DNA of 64,000 bases, from assembly GCF_900168295.1 (NCBI RefSeq), contig NZ_FVZL01000008.1, positions 99,726 through 163,725 on the forward strand. The letters are read 5' to 3'. The DNA comes from Arthrobacter sp. P2b. GTDB lineage: Bacteria; Actinomycetota; Actinomycetes; Actinomycetales; Micrococcaceae. The notes under the pieces were generated by a model. It made no database searches. It saw only the letters and a program-made list of their open reading frames with translations, and was not told where the DNA came from. The translations under genes were made by a program, and so were the position numbers. Positions within the stretch are counted from its first letter, which is position 1. Every line of letters begins with the position of its first letter. Below are positions 8,529-17,675 of this stretch, piece by piece.

Positions 8529-9494
8529 ATGAGCACGCCCGATCCAGCCCCACACGACAACCTGCCGGCAGGCAGTCCGGACGCTGCACCGCCCGGGCTC
8601 CTGCCCAGGCTTGCTGCCGAGGGCTTCGGCAGCCTCTTCGTTGCGGTTGCCGGGCTCGGGGTGCCCCTCTTCAGCATCCCGCAGTCCAGCCCGCTGCCCG
8701 CGGCGCTCGCCGCAGGCCTTGCGGTGACGGCTGCGATGCTCGCCGTCGGCCACGTTTCCGGTGGCCACTTCAACCCGGCCATTACTCTGGGCCACCTCCT
8801 GGCCGGCCGGATCAGGGCCGGCGCAGCCGCTGCCTATGCCGCAGCACAGCTGGCGGGTGCCGCGATGGGCGCCCTGGCCCTGCACGCGGTACTGCGCACG
8901 CTTCCCGGCATCGCCGACAGCCGGACGGCGTTTGATACGGTCACCGCCGGTTTTGGCGAGCACTCCATCATTTCCGCGCCACTGGCAGCGGTGCTGCTCC
9001 TTGAGGTCCTGGGCGCTGCCATCATCGTGGCCGTCTTCCTGGGTGCGGCCGCCCGCGACCGCATCAGCGGGGCGGCTGCCCCGGTTGCCGTTGGCCTGAC
9101 CTTTGCTGCCCTGCTGCAGCTGGGCCAGGCCGTGGGCAACCTGCCGTTCAATCCGGCGCGGGCTGCTGCCTCCGCCATCTTCAGTTCCGGCTGGGCACTG
9201 GAACAGCTGTGGGTTTTCCTGGCGGCGCCGTTGGTGGGTGCTGCCATTGCAGGCCTCCTGTTCCGCAGTTTCCGGGTTGCAGCGTCCGCTGGCCCCGGCG
9301 CTGGCGCTGCAGCGATGACGACGGGAGCCCCCGCCGGGGAGGCCGACGACGAACACCAGGAAGTGCCCGGGGCCAGCGCGGCGGATGGAACGGCCAGCGC
9401 ACCGGCGGACGGTGTGCAGGCGGACAAAGCCCAATCGCGCGGTGCGCAGGCAGACAGCGAGGCGCAGGAGTTTTTCGAGGGCAAGCGGGCGTGA
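8529..9494 (+). CDS. MIP/aquaporin family channel
   Basis: 321 residues. Two NPA half-helix motifs define the family: GGHFNPAITLGHLLAG near residue 80 and NLPFNPARAAASAIF near residue 205. Six membrane segments span roughly residues 25-260. The last 70 residues are a hydrophilic Ala/Gly-rich tail likely to be cytoplasmic and disordered. Water or small neutral solute transport is expected; aquaporin versus glycerol facilitator is not settled, although the short loops favour water. ATG 8529 is preceded by GAAGG at a slightly long spacing. Confidence 0.88.
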   Translation: MSTPDPAPHDNLPAGSPDAAPPGLLPRLAAEGFGSLFVAVAGLGVPLFSIPQSSPLPAALAAGLAVTAAMLAVGHVSGGHFNPAITLGHLLAGRIRAGAAAAYAAAQLAGAAMGALALHAVLRTLPGIADSRTAFDTVTAGFGEHSIISAPLAAVLLLEVLGAAIIVAVFLGAAARDRISGAAAPVAVGLTFAALLQLGQAVGNLPFNPARAAASAIFSSGWALEQLWVFLAAPLVGAAIAGLLFRSFRVAASAGPGAGAAAMTTGAPAGEADDEHQEVPGASAADGTASAPADGVQADKAQSRGAQADSEAQEFFEGKRA

Positions 9495-9538
9495 TGCCGG
9501 CAACTGCGCCGGTTACGCACACTGTCAGTGGCAGCCGA

Positions 9539-9544
9539 TAGCTT
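9539..9544 (+). promoter_or_regulatory. -10 box of sbcD (leaderless)
   Basis: TAGCTT ends 6 bases before ATG 9551. Confidence 0.45.
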
Positions 9545-9550
9545 AGGAAT

Positions 9551-10729
9551 ATGCGGTTACTTCATACATCGGACTGGCACCTGGGCCGTTCCTTCCACGG
9601 CATGGGCATGCTGGACGCCCAGCGCGCCTTCATCGACCAGCTCGTGGCTGCTGTGTCCCGGCACCACGTTGATGTCGTCCTGATTGCCGGTGATGTCTAT
9701 GACCGCGCCTTGCCCGGAGTGGACGTCGTCCACCTGCTGGACGACGCCCTGGTCCGGCTGACCTCCGCCGGGGCCAAAGTGGTGCTGACCAGCGGCAACC
9801 ATGACTCGGCCATCCGCCTGGGCTTCGCCGCCCGGTTGCTGGAGCGCGGGGGAGTACACCTCCGGACCAGGCTGGAGAGCCTGGACCAGCCGCTGCTGCT
9901 GCCGCTGGGCCAGGATGTTGCAGGAAAAGAAACCGTGGCAGCCATCTATGGCATCCCGTGGCTCGAACCCCGGCTCGTCGCCGAGCAGCTCGGGGTGGAT
10001 ACCGCCAGCCACTTCGAGGTGACCCGGGCGGCCACAGCCCTCATCCGGCAGGACATCGAACGCCGTGAAGCGTCCTCCGTGGTCCATTCGGTGGTCCTGG
10101 CCCACACCTTCGCCAGTGGGGGCATCAGCTCGGACAGCGAGCGCGACCTCAGCATCGGCGGTGTGGGGGCGGTCCCCCTGGACCTGTTCGACGGCTTCAG
10201 CTACACAGCCCTGGGCCATCTGCACGGCCGGCAGTCCCTGTCGCCGCAGGTCAGGTACTCGGGATCTCCGCTGGCGTACTCCTTCTCCGAAGCCAGGCAC
10301 CAAAAAGGGGCATGGCTGGTGGACATCGGTCCCGACGGGGTCGGCGCCATAGAGGAAGTTCTGTGGGAAGCCCCGCGTGCCCTGGCCGTGCTCAGGGGTT
10401 CCCTGTCAGACCTCGTGGAGTCACCGCAGCACGAATGGGCTGAGGCCGCGTATTGCCAGATCACGCTGACGGATGCGCAACGCCCCGCCCGGGCCATGGA
10501 CCGGCTGCGCGCGCGGTTCCCCCACACGCTTGTGCTGGGATTCGATCCGGAGGGAGGCACCGCTGCCCCGGCTGCCACCTACAGCAGCAGGCTGGCCGAG
10601 GCGCCGGATGACCTCTCGGTATGCTGCGGGTTCCTGGAGCACGTCCGCGGCCGCGTCCCTGACGACGCAGAGAAGGCAGCGCTCGCCGCAGCCCTGGAGA
10701 ACGTCCGCCTCCTGGAGGGCTCACGATGA
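9551..10729 (+). CDS. sbcD: exonuclease SbcCD, nuclease subunit D
   Basis: 392 residues. This is the Mre11-like calcineurin-fold nuclease that works with SbcC on hairpins and double-strand ends. Metal-binding motifs: LLHTSDWHLGRSFHG at the N terminus, VVLIAGDVYDRALP, LTSGNHDSAIRLGFAA, the His-rich VVLAHTFASGG, and ALGHLHGRQS. The C-terminal 100 residues form the SbcC-contacting cap. The stop overlaps sbcC (ATGA), so the subunits are translated in coupled fashion. Confidence 0.96.
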   Translation: MRLLHTSDWHLGRSFHGMGMLDAQRAFIDQLVAAVSRHHVDVVLIAGDVYDRALPGVDVVHLLDDALVRLTSAGAKVVLTSGNHDSAIRLGFAARLLERGGVHLRTRLESLDQPLLLPLGQDVAGKETVAAIYGIPWLEPRLVAEQLGVDTASHFEVTRAATALIRQDIERREASSVVHSVVLAHTFASGGISSDSERDLSIGGVGAVPLDLFDGFSYTALGHLHGRQSLSPQVRYSGSPLAYSFSEARHQKGAWLVDIGPDGVGAIEEVLWEAPRALAVLRGSLSDLVESPQHEWAEAAYCQITLTDAQRPARAMDRLRARFPHTLVLGFDPEGGTAAPAATYSSRLAEAPDDLSVCCGFLEHVRGRVPDDAEKAALAAALENVRLLEGSR

Positions 10730-13700
10730 GGATCCACCACCTGCGGATTTCCGGCTTTGGCCCCTTTGCCGGTACCGAGGACATCGACTTTGACCGGCTG
10801 AGCGCACACGGCCTCTTCCTCCTCAACGGGCCCACCGGCGCGGGCAAGACCAGCGTCCTGGACGCCATCTGCTTTGCCTTGTACGGTTCTGTTCCCGGTG
10901 CCCGCCAGGACGGCAAACGCCTCCGCAGCGACCATGCGGAGCCGGCGCAGGAACCGGCCGTGACCTGTGAATTCTCCGCGCAGGGGCGGCGCTTCGAAGT
11001 GACGAGGTCGCCCGCCTGGGACAAGCCAAGCGCCCGCGGCAGGAACGGCTTCACCACCCAGCAGGCCAAGACGCTGCTGCGTGAGCGCGTGGATGGCGCG
11101 TGGGTGGAAAAGTCCGCCCGGAACGATGAAGCCGGAGCCGAGATTATGGCTTTGCTGGGGATGGACCGCGAACAGTTCACCCGCGTCGTCATGTTGCCGC
11201 AGGGTGACTTCGCCGCCTTCCTGCGGTCGAAAGCCGCGGACCGGCTGGAACTGCTGCAGAAGCTTTTCGGCACCCAGCGCTTTGAAGCCCTGGAGCAGGA
11301 ACTTTCGCGCCAGGCACAGGATGCCCGGGAGAACGTATCCGTCCTGGCCGGGCAGCTTGGGCTCCTGGCGGCAAGGGCAGAGTCCGAAGCGGCCGCACTC
11401 GGGCTTGATGAGGCAGGTTCCCCTTCCGTGGAAAACACCGAAGCCCGGCTTTCGTGGCTGCGGACCGCCGTTGAGGAACGCCTGGGTGAACTGACCGGGC
11501 AGGCAAAGGCTGCACACGCGGCAAGTATGCGGCGGGCTGACGCCGTTGAGGAGGAAGCCGCCCGCCAGGACAGGCGCCGCAAACTGGAGGAAGCAACAGC
11601 ACGGCAGGGCGCTGTGGAGGAAGCAGCGCCCCGGCTTCAAGACCTGTCCATGCGGCTTGCCCGCCACCGTCAGGCGGAGGTCCTGGACGGGCAGCTCCGC
11701 AGCGTCGACGCCGCCGCAGCCAAGGTCAGCAGCGCCGCCAGGGCTGCCGAAGCAGCCTTCACCCTGCTCCGCATGGCCGTCGCCGAGGACGATGAGCTGG
11801 CCAACCTGGACCTGGCGCATCTGGACCTGGATGTGGCCGAAGACCGCGGACAGGATTACGCCGCGACGGCCGGTGCTGCCGCGGAAGAACTGGGGCGCCT
11901 GCGGTCGCTCCTTGCCGTCGTCGAGGCCAGGTTGCCGGACGAGGACAGGCTCCAGGCCCTCCGAAAACGGCACGGGGTGCTCGTGAAAAAGCGGGAGGAC
12001 CTTGCCGCGGCTGCCGCCGAGCTGGACAATCGCGCGGGTTTGCTCCGCGAGGAGAAGGCAGGCATCGAGGCGGGGCTGGAGCACCTGGAACAGCGTGCGG
12101 GTACCGCCGCCCTGCGGAGCAAGGAAGCTGCATCGGCCGGGGAACTGCTGGATGTTGTCCGGCGTTATGGTGCCGCCGTTGCGGCGCGCCATGCCGTAAA
12201 GCTGCGGTATGACGAATCCCGCGATGACCATTTGGAGGTGAAGCGCCGCTGGCTGGATATCCGGGAGGAACGGCTGGCCAATGCCGCCGCCGAACTTGCC
12301 GGCCAGCTGGAGCAGGGGGAGCCGTGCCCTGTCTGCGGAAGCGGAGAGCATCCTGCCCCTGCTGCCGCGGGCAGCGGCGGGCCAGGGCTTGCGCAGGAAG
12401 AGGAGGCTGCACACGCAGCTTTCGAGGCGGCCGAGGCCGCCTTCACCCGGGTCAGCGCCGAACTGGCCAACGCCGACCAGCTGGTGGCGGTCCTCGCCGG
12501 CCAGGGTGGAGACACTCCAGAAGCGGAGGCTGTTGCTGCTGCTGAGCAGGCGCGGGCTGCGGCGGCGGACGCCCAGCAGGCGGTCAAGGAGCTGGCATCG
12601 GTCAGGCGGCGGCTTGAGACGCTCGACGCCGGCATTGAAGCCGCGCGGACGGCGAAGGCCGCGACCGAAGCCGACCTTGCCCACGCTGTGGCTTCGCTTG
12701 GGGACGCGGCCGAACAGTCGGCCGCGCTGGACAAGGCACTGTCCGGACTCAGGGGAAGCCACCGCAGCCTGGCCCAGCGGTTGCGGTCGCTGGAAAACGC
12801 CGTCGCTGTGCTGGACAAGGCAGTGGAAGCGCAGGCGTCCCTTGCGGCTGCACATGCCCAGGCGGCCGAGGCCCATGAACAGCTGGCACTCGCGTTGCCC
12901 AAGGCGGGCTTCGAATCGGCTGATGAAGCGCGCAGCCAGCTGCTTGCTGCGGCGGAGGCAACCGCGCTGCACGCTGAGGTCCGTGACGCCCAGGACGAGG
13001 CTGCCCGTGTCAGCGAACTGTTTGCTTCAGATGACATCGTGCTGGCCCTTCAGGAAAAGTCGGCCGGGTTCGAGGTGGACGTGCAGAGGCTCGCACTCAT
13101 GCGCAACGAGGCTGCTGCCGCCCGGGAGGAGGCCCGCGCAGCGGACCTCGCAGCCGGCCTGGCCGAACGGTGCTTGTCTTCGCTTACCGCCATCAGAGCC
13201 GAGTATGAGGCTCTCGCCGGGTCTGCGCGGGAACCGGCCGAACGGGCACAGATGCTGGCAGGGCTGGCGGACGCGGCGGCCGGCCGGGGTGAAAACAGCT
13301 ACCGGATGAGCCTGAACAGTTACGTCCTGGCCGCGCGCCTGGAGCAGGTGGCCCTCGCAGCGTCCGAACGCCTGGTGGCCATGAGTGACGGCCGCTACCT
13401 GCTGCAGCACACGGACGCGAAGGCCGCCCGCGGTGCAAAATCGGGGCTTGGCCTGGAAGTGGTGGACCAGTGGACGGGATACCGGCGTGACACGTCCACC
13501 CTGTCCGGCGGTGAGTCTTTCATGGCGTCGCTGTCACTGGCACTGGGGCTGGCGGACGTCGTTCAGCAGGAGTCGGGCGGAGTGGAAATCGAGACGCTCT
13601 TTGTGGACGAAGGGTTCGGAAGCCTCGACGAGCAGTCCCTGGAACAGGTCATGGACGCCCTCGAGGGCCTGCGCGACGGCGGCCGCGTGGTAGGGCTTGT

Positions 13701-13815
13701 CAGCCACGTCGCGGAGATGAAGCAGCGCATCGGCACTCAGCTCCAGGTGCTGAAAGGCCGCAACGGATCCACCCTCCGGATTTCCGAGGCGCTGGACGTG
13801 CTGGTGGGAGCATAA
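10726..13815 (+). CDS. sbcC: exonuclease SbcCD, ATPase subunit C
   Basis: 1029 residues. Rad50-like SMC ATPase: Walker A in LLNGPTGAGKTSVLDAICFA near residue 30, then coiled-coil arms, with the zinc-hook PCPVCGSGEHP near residue 535 at the turn. The C-terminal head has the signature STLSGGESFMASLSLALGLA and Walker B ETLFVDEGFGSLD. The arms are unusually rich in Ala and Glu. It forms the repair nuclease with SbcD. No terminator of note follows; a new promoter appears 20 bases downstream. Confidence 0.96.
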   Translation: MRIHHLRISGFGPFAGTEDIDFDRLSAHGLFLLNGPTGAGKTSVLDAICFALYGSVPGARQDGKRLRSDHAEPAQEPAVTCEFSAQGRRFEVTRSPAWDKPSARGRNGFTTQQAKTLLRERVDGAWVEKSARNDEAGAEIMALLGMDREQFTRVVMLPQGDFAAFLRSKAADRLELLQKLFGTQRFEALEQELSRQAQDARENVSVLAGQLGLLAARAESEAAALGLDEAGSPSVENTEARLSWLRTAVEERLGELTGQAKAAHAASMRRADAVEEEAARQDRRRKLEEATARQGAVEEAAPRLQDLSMRLARHRQAEVLDGQLRSVDAAAAKVSSAARAAEAAFTLLRMAVAEDDELANLDLAHLDLDVAEDRGQDYAATAGAAAEELGRLRSLLAVVEARLPDEDRLQALRKRHGVLVKKREDLAAAAAELDNRAGLLREEKAGIEAGLEHLEQRAGTAALRSKEAASAGELLDVVRRYGAAVAARHAVKLRYDESRDDHLEVKRRWLDIREERLANAAAELAGQLEQGEPCPVCGSGEHPAPAAAGSGGPGLAQEEEAAHAAFEAAEAAFTRVSAELANADQLVAVLAGQGGDTPEAEAVAAAEQARAAAADAQQAVKELASVRRRLETLDAGIEAARTAKAATEADLAHAVASLGDAAEQSAALDKALSGLRGSHRSLAQRLRSLENAVAVLDKAVEAQASLAAAHAQAAEAHEQLALALPKAGFESADEARSQLLAAAEATALHAEVRDAQDEAARVSELFASDDIVLALQEKSAGFEVDVQRLALMRNEAAAAREEARAADLAAGLAERCLSSLTAIRAEYEALAGSAREPAERAQMLAGLADAAAGRGENSYRMSLNSYVLAARLEQVALAASERLVAMSDGRYLLQHTDAKAARGAKSGLGLEVVDQWTGYRRDTSTLSGGESFMASLSLALGLADVVQQESGGVEIETLFVDEGFGSLDEQSLEQVMDALEGLRDGGRVVGLVSHVAEMKQRIGTQLQVLKGRNGSTLRISEALDVLVGA

Positions 13816-13834
13816 GGCTGCCCTGCTACGGCGG

Positions 13835-13840
13835 TATACT
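13835..13840 (+). promoter_or_regulatory. -10 box for the leader ORF and MFS gene
   Basis: TATACT, close to the -10 consensus, 20 bases after the sbcC stop. It predicts a start near 13847 and a 5' leader of about 33 bases before the upstream ORF. No good -35 was seen. Confidence 0.45.
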
Positions 13841-13879
13841 GGGTCAGTTACCGGGTTGCGCGCATCGGGAGGAGGGACG

Positions 13880-13909
13880 ATGCGCATGACTGAACGAGCC
13901 CGGAATTGA
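13880..13909 (+). CDS. possible 9-codon leader peptide upstream of the MFS gene
   Basis: ATG 13880 opens MRMTERARN and stops at TGA 13907-13909. It is preceded by a very strong ribosome binding site, GGGAGGAGGGA (13867-13877). Its stop overlaps the TTG start of the MFS gene (TTGA), the geometry of translational coupling. The MFS start itself has no good ribosome binding site, so ribosomes are probably delivered by this short ORF. Three of nine codons are Arg. Confidence 0.45.
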   Translation: MRMTERARN

Positions 13910-15300
13910 CATCATCAGCCTCCCCTTCAACCACCAGCGCCACAGAAACCCCCGGGGCGCCACAGGCCAGCAGTCCACACGCCACCCCGGACGCCGCTTC
14001 CCCTGACCACGCCGCCGGCACAGGCCCGGGTCGTTCCGCCTCAGCGGGGGCTGCCGGACGCGGCCGTTTCGCCCGCCTTCCCCTCCTGGCCGGCCGCAGC
14101 TTCATCCCACTTGGCCTCTTTGCCCGGTTGCCCCTTGCCATGCTGACGGTGGGAACCCTCACCATGGTCACCTCCGTTAGCGGTTCCTACGCTGTGGGCG
14201 GTGTTGCAGCAGGAGCGGTCGGGATCGGCTCCGCACTGGGCGCCCCGCTGCTGGGAGCCCTGGCCGACCGGCAGGGACAGCGGCCGGTGCTGGTCGCCGC
14301 CGCCGTCATCAACACCGCAGCCGTGCTGGCTTTGATCCTCGCCGCCGCCGGCATGGGAACGTCCGGCTTCCAGGCTGCCGTCCTTGCCGCAGCCTTCGCG
14401 GCCGGTGCCAGTTGCCCACAGGTGGGCCCGCTGGCCCGGGTCAGGTGGATGGCCCTGACGTCACGCGGCCGCCTGCAGGACAACGCGCGCGACCTGGACA
14501 CCGCGCTTTCCTATGAAAGCACCGCCGACGAGGTGACCTTTGTCCTCGGACCGGCGCTGGTGGGGATCCTGGCAAGCCTCCTGGCACCCTGGCTTCCGCT
14601 GGCGCTGGCAGCGGCCATGACCATCACGCTGGTGCCGGCCTTCGCCGCCCACCCCACACACCGTGCGGTGCGGCCACACCGCCGGGCGGCGGGCAAGGCG
14701 ACGGGCACCGTCCCGGTTGCCGGCAGAATCCCGCCGGCGGTCGCGCTGCCCGTGTTCGCCATGGTCTGCATGGGAACGTTCTTTGGCTCAACGCAGGCTG
14801 CCCTCAGCTCCTTCTCGGCAGGTTTCGCCGGCTCGGAAATCGCCGGCCTGCTGTACGCCGTGATGGGCCTGAGTTCAGCGGCCACCGCACTGTCGGTCGC
14901 CTACTGGCCCCGGCGGTTCAGCCTGTCCTGGCGCTGGGTCCTGTGCGCCGGCCTGATGGCGGCGCTGGCACTGCTCCTGCTGGTGCCGTCGTCGCTGGCC
15001 GCGATGGTGGCGGTGCTGCTGATCCTGGGGCTCCCGGTTGGGCCGGTCATGGTGACTGTCTTCGCCGTCGGCGGTGTGGTGGCGCCGGCACGACGCCTTG
15101 GCACGGTCATGACGGCGCTGGCCAGCGGCATTGTGGCGGGTACGGCCCTTGGCTCGTCCATCGGCGGCCACCTCGCCGAGGCGGGCGGCCATCACGCGGC
15201 TTTCCTGGTGCCCGTCTGCGCCGCGGTGTCGCTGGCCCTCCTGGGAGCTGCTGCCGCCGTCGTCCTCCGCCGCAAACGCAACCGGACACAGGTGCCCTGA
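13906..15300 (+). CDS. MFS transporter
   Basis: 464 residues with a Thr/Ser/Ala-rich N-terminal tail of about 60 residues, then about twelve hydrophobic segments. GALADRQGQRPVLVAAAVIN is the loop 2-3 signature of the major facilitator superfamily. Substrate unknown; an efflux function is plausible from similarity to drug-type MFS proteins. TTG is the likely start because it overlaps the stop of a short ORF with a strong ribosome binding site. An in-frame start closer to the first helix cannot be excluded. Confidence 0.75.
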   Translation: MTSSASPSTTSATETPGAPQASSPHATPDAASPDHAAGTGPGRSASAGAAGRGRFARLPLLAGRSFIPLGLFARLPLAMLTVGTLTMVTSVSGSYAVGGVAAGAVGIGSALGAPLLGALADRQGQRPVLVAAAVINTAAVLALILAAAGMGTSGFQAAVLAAAFAAGASCPQVGPLARVRWMALTSRGRLQDNARDLDTALSYESTADEVTFVLGPALVGILASLLAPWLPLALAAAMTITLVPAFAAHPTHRAVRPHRRAAGKATGTVPVAGRIPPAVALPVFAMVCMGTFFGSTQAALSSFSAGFAGSEIAGLLYAVMGLSSAATALSVAYWPRRFSLSWRWVLCAGLMAALALLLLVPSSLAAMVAVLLILGLPVGPVMVTVFAVGGVVAPARRLGTVMTALASGIVAGTALGSSIGGHLAEAGGHHAAFLVPVCAAVSLALLGAAAAVVLRRKRNRTQVP

Positions 15301-15353
15301 CCGACGGAAACAATCCCGCAGGGCTGCTCCTTAAGGCGATGGCGCCCTTGCCG

Positions 15354-16088
15354 TCAGGCCAGCTGGCGCTCGATCCGGGCCGCGCTTTCGGCCAGTGCCG
15401 CGCCGACCCTTTCCGGCTCGTGTGATGAGCGGATGTAGACGACGGCGAGTGCTGCCGGCCGTCCACCCGGAACCCGAACCGGGGCTGCCAGGGACGATAC
15501 GCCGGCGATCACTTCGTCGTGGCTGGCCGAGTATCCGTTCCGGCGGGCCTCGCCGGCCTCCGCCCGGTAGGGGACGCCCGTGTTCAGCCGGTCCCATTCG
15601 GCCTCGGTCATTGCCGACTGGATGGCGATACCCGGAGCGCCGGCGTTGATGGGATGCCGAGTACCGGGATGCTGGGCAACCGTTGCCCCTGAATGCCGGG
15701 GCTCCACCGTGACAAGGGTGATGCAGTCGTGGTGGTCCCACACCGCCACAAACGCTGTCATGTCCAGGGTGTTGGCCAGGTGCGTGAGCTCGGGGAGGGC
15801 GGCCGTCTGGAGGTTGCGCGAAACTCCCCGCGCCAGCACCGCAAGCCCGGGTCCCGGCTGCACCCGGCCGGCGTCATCCCGGACCAGGAGCGAGTGGTCC
15901 TCAAGGGTGCGCAGGATCCGATAGGCCACCGAGCGGTGCACACCCATGGCATCGGCCAGTTCTGCGATGGTCAGCGGGCCGGGCGCCGCTGCGAGGATTT
16001 CCAGGGCGCGGATCCCGCGGGAGAGAGTCTGGGACGGAGAAGCCTGTGCCGGCGCTGCTCCGGCCGGGGCTGCGGCGGTGGGAGTCAT
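15354..16088 (-). CDS. IclR family transcriptional regulator
   Basis: About 244 residues. The N-terminal helix-turn-helix lies in SRGIRALEILAAAPGPLTIA and DAMGVHRSVAYRILRTLEDH; the C-terminal effector domain runs to the end, with PINAGAPGIAIQSA and GVSSLAAPVRVPGG typical of the family. ATG 16088 is preferred over 16097 because a TAGGAT -10 box (16096-16101, minus strand) overlaps the longer start and ends 7 bases before 16088. It is divergent from an MHS-family transporter that it probably controls through the paired operators at 16158-16193. Confidence 0.88.
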   Translation of the reverse strand: MTPTAAAPAGAAPAQASPSQTLSRGIRALEILAAAPGPLTIAELADAMGVHRSVAYRILRTLEDHSLLVRDDAGRVQPGPGLAVLARGVSRNLQTAALPELTHLANTLDMTAFVAVWDHHDCITLVTVEPRHSGATVAQHPGTRHPINAGAPGIAIQSAMTEAEWDRLNTGVPYRAEAGEARRNGYSASHDEVIAGVSSLAAPVRVPGGRPAALAVVYIRSSHEPERVGAALAESAARIERQLA

Positions 16089-16095
16089 GGTGTCC

Positions 16096-16101
16096 ATCCT
16101 A
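16096..16101 (-). promoter_or_regulatory. -10 box of the IclR regulator gene (leaderless)
   Basis: TAGGAT on the minus strand, 7 bases before ATG 16088. It includes the alternative ATG at 16097, which therefore cannot be transcribed from this promoter. Confidence 0.45.
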
Positions 16102-16157
16102 GGTGGCCGTCCGCCGCGGTACTGCGGCTCTTGTTGAGCAGCCCTTACAAGGCTAGC

Positions 16158-16193
16158 GTTCCTGAATAAGAACAGGCGGTTCCAATATAGAAC
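16158..16193. promoter_or_regulatory. two IclR-type operators
   Basis: GTTCCTGAATAAGAAC (16158-16173) and GTTCCAATATAGAAC (16179-16193) share the form GTTC-N7/8-GAAC. Their starts are 21 bases apart, two helical turns, between the divergent IclR and transporter genes. This is the usual layout of an IclR-family binding site. Confidence 0.55.
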
Positions 16194-16277
16194 TCACTGC
16201 TTCCGGAGTCCATCATGGCAAAGTTTGCGTCAGGCGTGTCCCGCCTCACATTTTCGTAGTACCCTACTAACTAACTG

Positions 16278-16291
16278 ACCGTTCTGTCGGT
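16278..16291. promoter_or_regulatory. ACCG-N6-CGGT palindrome
   Basis: ACCGTTCTGTCGGT, a short inverted repeat 50 bases before the transporter start and just downstream of a TACCCT box at 16260-16265. It could be a second operator. Confidence 0.25.
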
Positions 16292-16342
16292 AATCATGAA
16301 GGCGTCCCGGCGGCACTGCTGCCGATAAACAATGGAGTTTCA

Positions 16343-17674
16343 ATGACCACACCTTCCAAGGTGGACACTCTTGCCGGTCCCAGTACCCGGCAGGAGGAAC
16401 GCAAAGTCCTCGCCGGCACCCTCGTCGGCACCACCATCGAGTGGTACGACTTCTTCATCTTCGCCCAGCTGACCGCAACGCTGCTGTCACCGCTGTTCCT
16501 GGCGCCGCTGAACCAGTCCAACCCGGGGCTGGCGCAGATCCTCTCCTTTGCCCTGATCGGCATCAGCTTCCTGTTCCGGCCCCTGGGCGCCGTCGTCGCC
16601 GGCCACCTCGGCGACCGGCTGGGACGCAAGGCCATGCTCGTCTTTACCCTGGTGATGATGGGTGCCGCCACCGCACTGATCGGCATGCTGCCCACTTACG
16701 CGCAGATCGGCGCCTGGGCTCCCATCCTCCTGATCCTCCTGCGGATCATCCAGGGCTTCTCGGCGGGCGGTGAGTGGGGCGGCGCAGCGCTCATGGCCGT
16801 GGAACACGCGCCCCTGAACAAGCGCGGCCTGTTCGGCGCCTACCCGCAGATCGGCGTCCCGATCGGCATGATCCTGGCCACCGGCCTGCTGTTCTTCCTC
16901 AACAGCAGCATGTCCCGTGAGGACTTCGCTGCCTGGGGCTGGCGCGTGCCGTTCCTGCTGTCCATCGTCCTGATCGTGGTGGGTTACCTCATCCGCCGGG
17001 CCGTGGCCGAAAGCCCGGTCTTCCAGGAAATGGCCGCCCGGAAAGCGGAAAGCAAGGCGCCCCTGGGCGAGCTGGTCCGCAGCCACAAGAAGCCGGTCCT
17101 GTACTCCACCATGATCTTCATCGCCAACAACGCGGCCGGATACCTGCTGATCGCCTTCTTCATCGCCTACGCCACCCGCACACTGCAGATGCCCACCCCG
17201 CAGATCCTCCTGGCCACCACCCTGGCCTCCTTCGGCTGGCTGATCTTCACCCTGGCCGGCGGCTGGCTCTCGGACCGCATCGGGCGGGTCAAGACCTTCC
17301 TCACCGGCTACGCCATCATCTTTGCCTGGATGATCCCGATGTTCGCCCTGATCGACACCAAAAACATCTGGCTCTACGGCCTGGCGCTCTTTGTCCTCAC
17401 GATCGGCCTTGGCCTGTCCTACGGTCCCATGTCCGCGATGTACGCCGAGATGTTCCCCGCGAATGTCCGGTACTCGGGCATCTCCATCGGATACGCCTTT
17501 GGCGCCATCCTGGGCGGCGCCTTCGCCGCGACCATCGCCGAATTCCTGCTGCAGACGACCAGATGGACGGGGTCCATTGGCATCTACATCATGGTGCTGT
17601 GCGTCATTTCCGCCATCGGCGTGCTGCTGGCAAAGGAAACGAAGGGGCGGCCGCTGGGCGTCAGCCACCACTAG
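16343..17674 (+). CDS. MFS transporter, metabolite:H+ symporter (MHS) family
   Basis: 443 residues, twelve hydrophobic segments. LVGTTIEWYDFFIFAQLTAT near the N terminus and GHLGDRLGRKAMLVFTLVMM are hallmarks of the MHS group (ShiA, ProP, KgtP relatives), and ASFGWLIFTLAGGWLSDRIG is the repeat in the second half. The group imports organic acids or osmolytes with protons. The neighbouring IclR regulator suggests uptake of an aromatic or organic acid; the actual substrate is unknown. Confidence 0.88.
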   Translation: MTTPSKVDTLAGPSTRQEERKVLAGTLVGTTIEWYDFFIFAQLTATLLSPLFLAPLNQSNPGLAQILSFALIGISFLFRPLGAVVAGHLGDRLGRKAMLVFTLVMMGAATALIGMLPTYAQIGAWAPILLILLRIIQGFSAGGEWGGAALMAVEHAPLNKRGLFGAYPQIGVPIGMILATGLLFFLNSSMSREDFAAWGWRVPFLLSIVLIVVGYLIRRAVAESPVFQEMAARKAESKAPLGELVRSHKKPVLYSTMIFIANNAAGYLLIAFFIAYATRTLQMPTPQILLATTLASFGWLIFTLAGGWLSDRIGRVKTFLTGYAIIFAWMIPMFALIDTKNIWLYGLALFVLTIGLGLSYGPMSAMYAEMFPANVRYSGISIGYAFGAILGGAFAATIAEFLLQTTRWTGSIGIYIMVLCVISAIGVLLAKETKGRPLGVSHH

Positions 17675-17675
17675 T

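Noticed and set aside
10579..12972. 797-codon open frame antisense to sbcC
   Set aside because: High GC content leaves long antisense frames open; the sense frame encodes a complete SbcC with all motifs, and the antisense product is a low-complexity sequence without recognisable domains.
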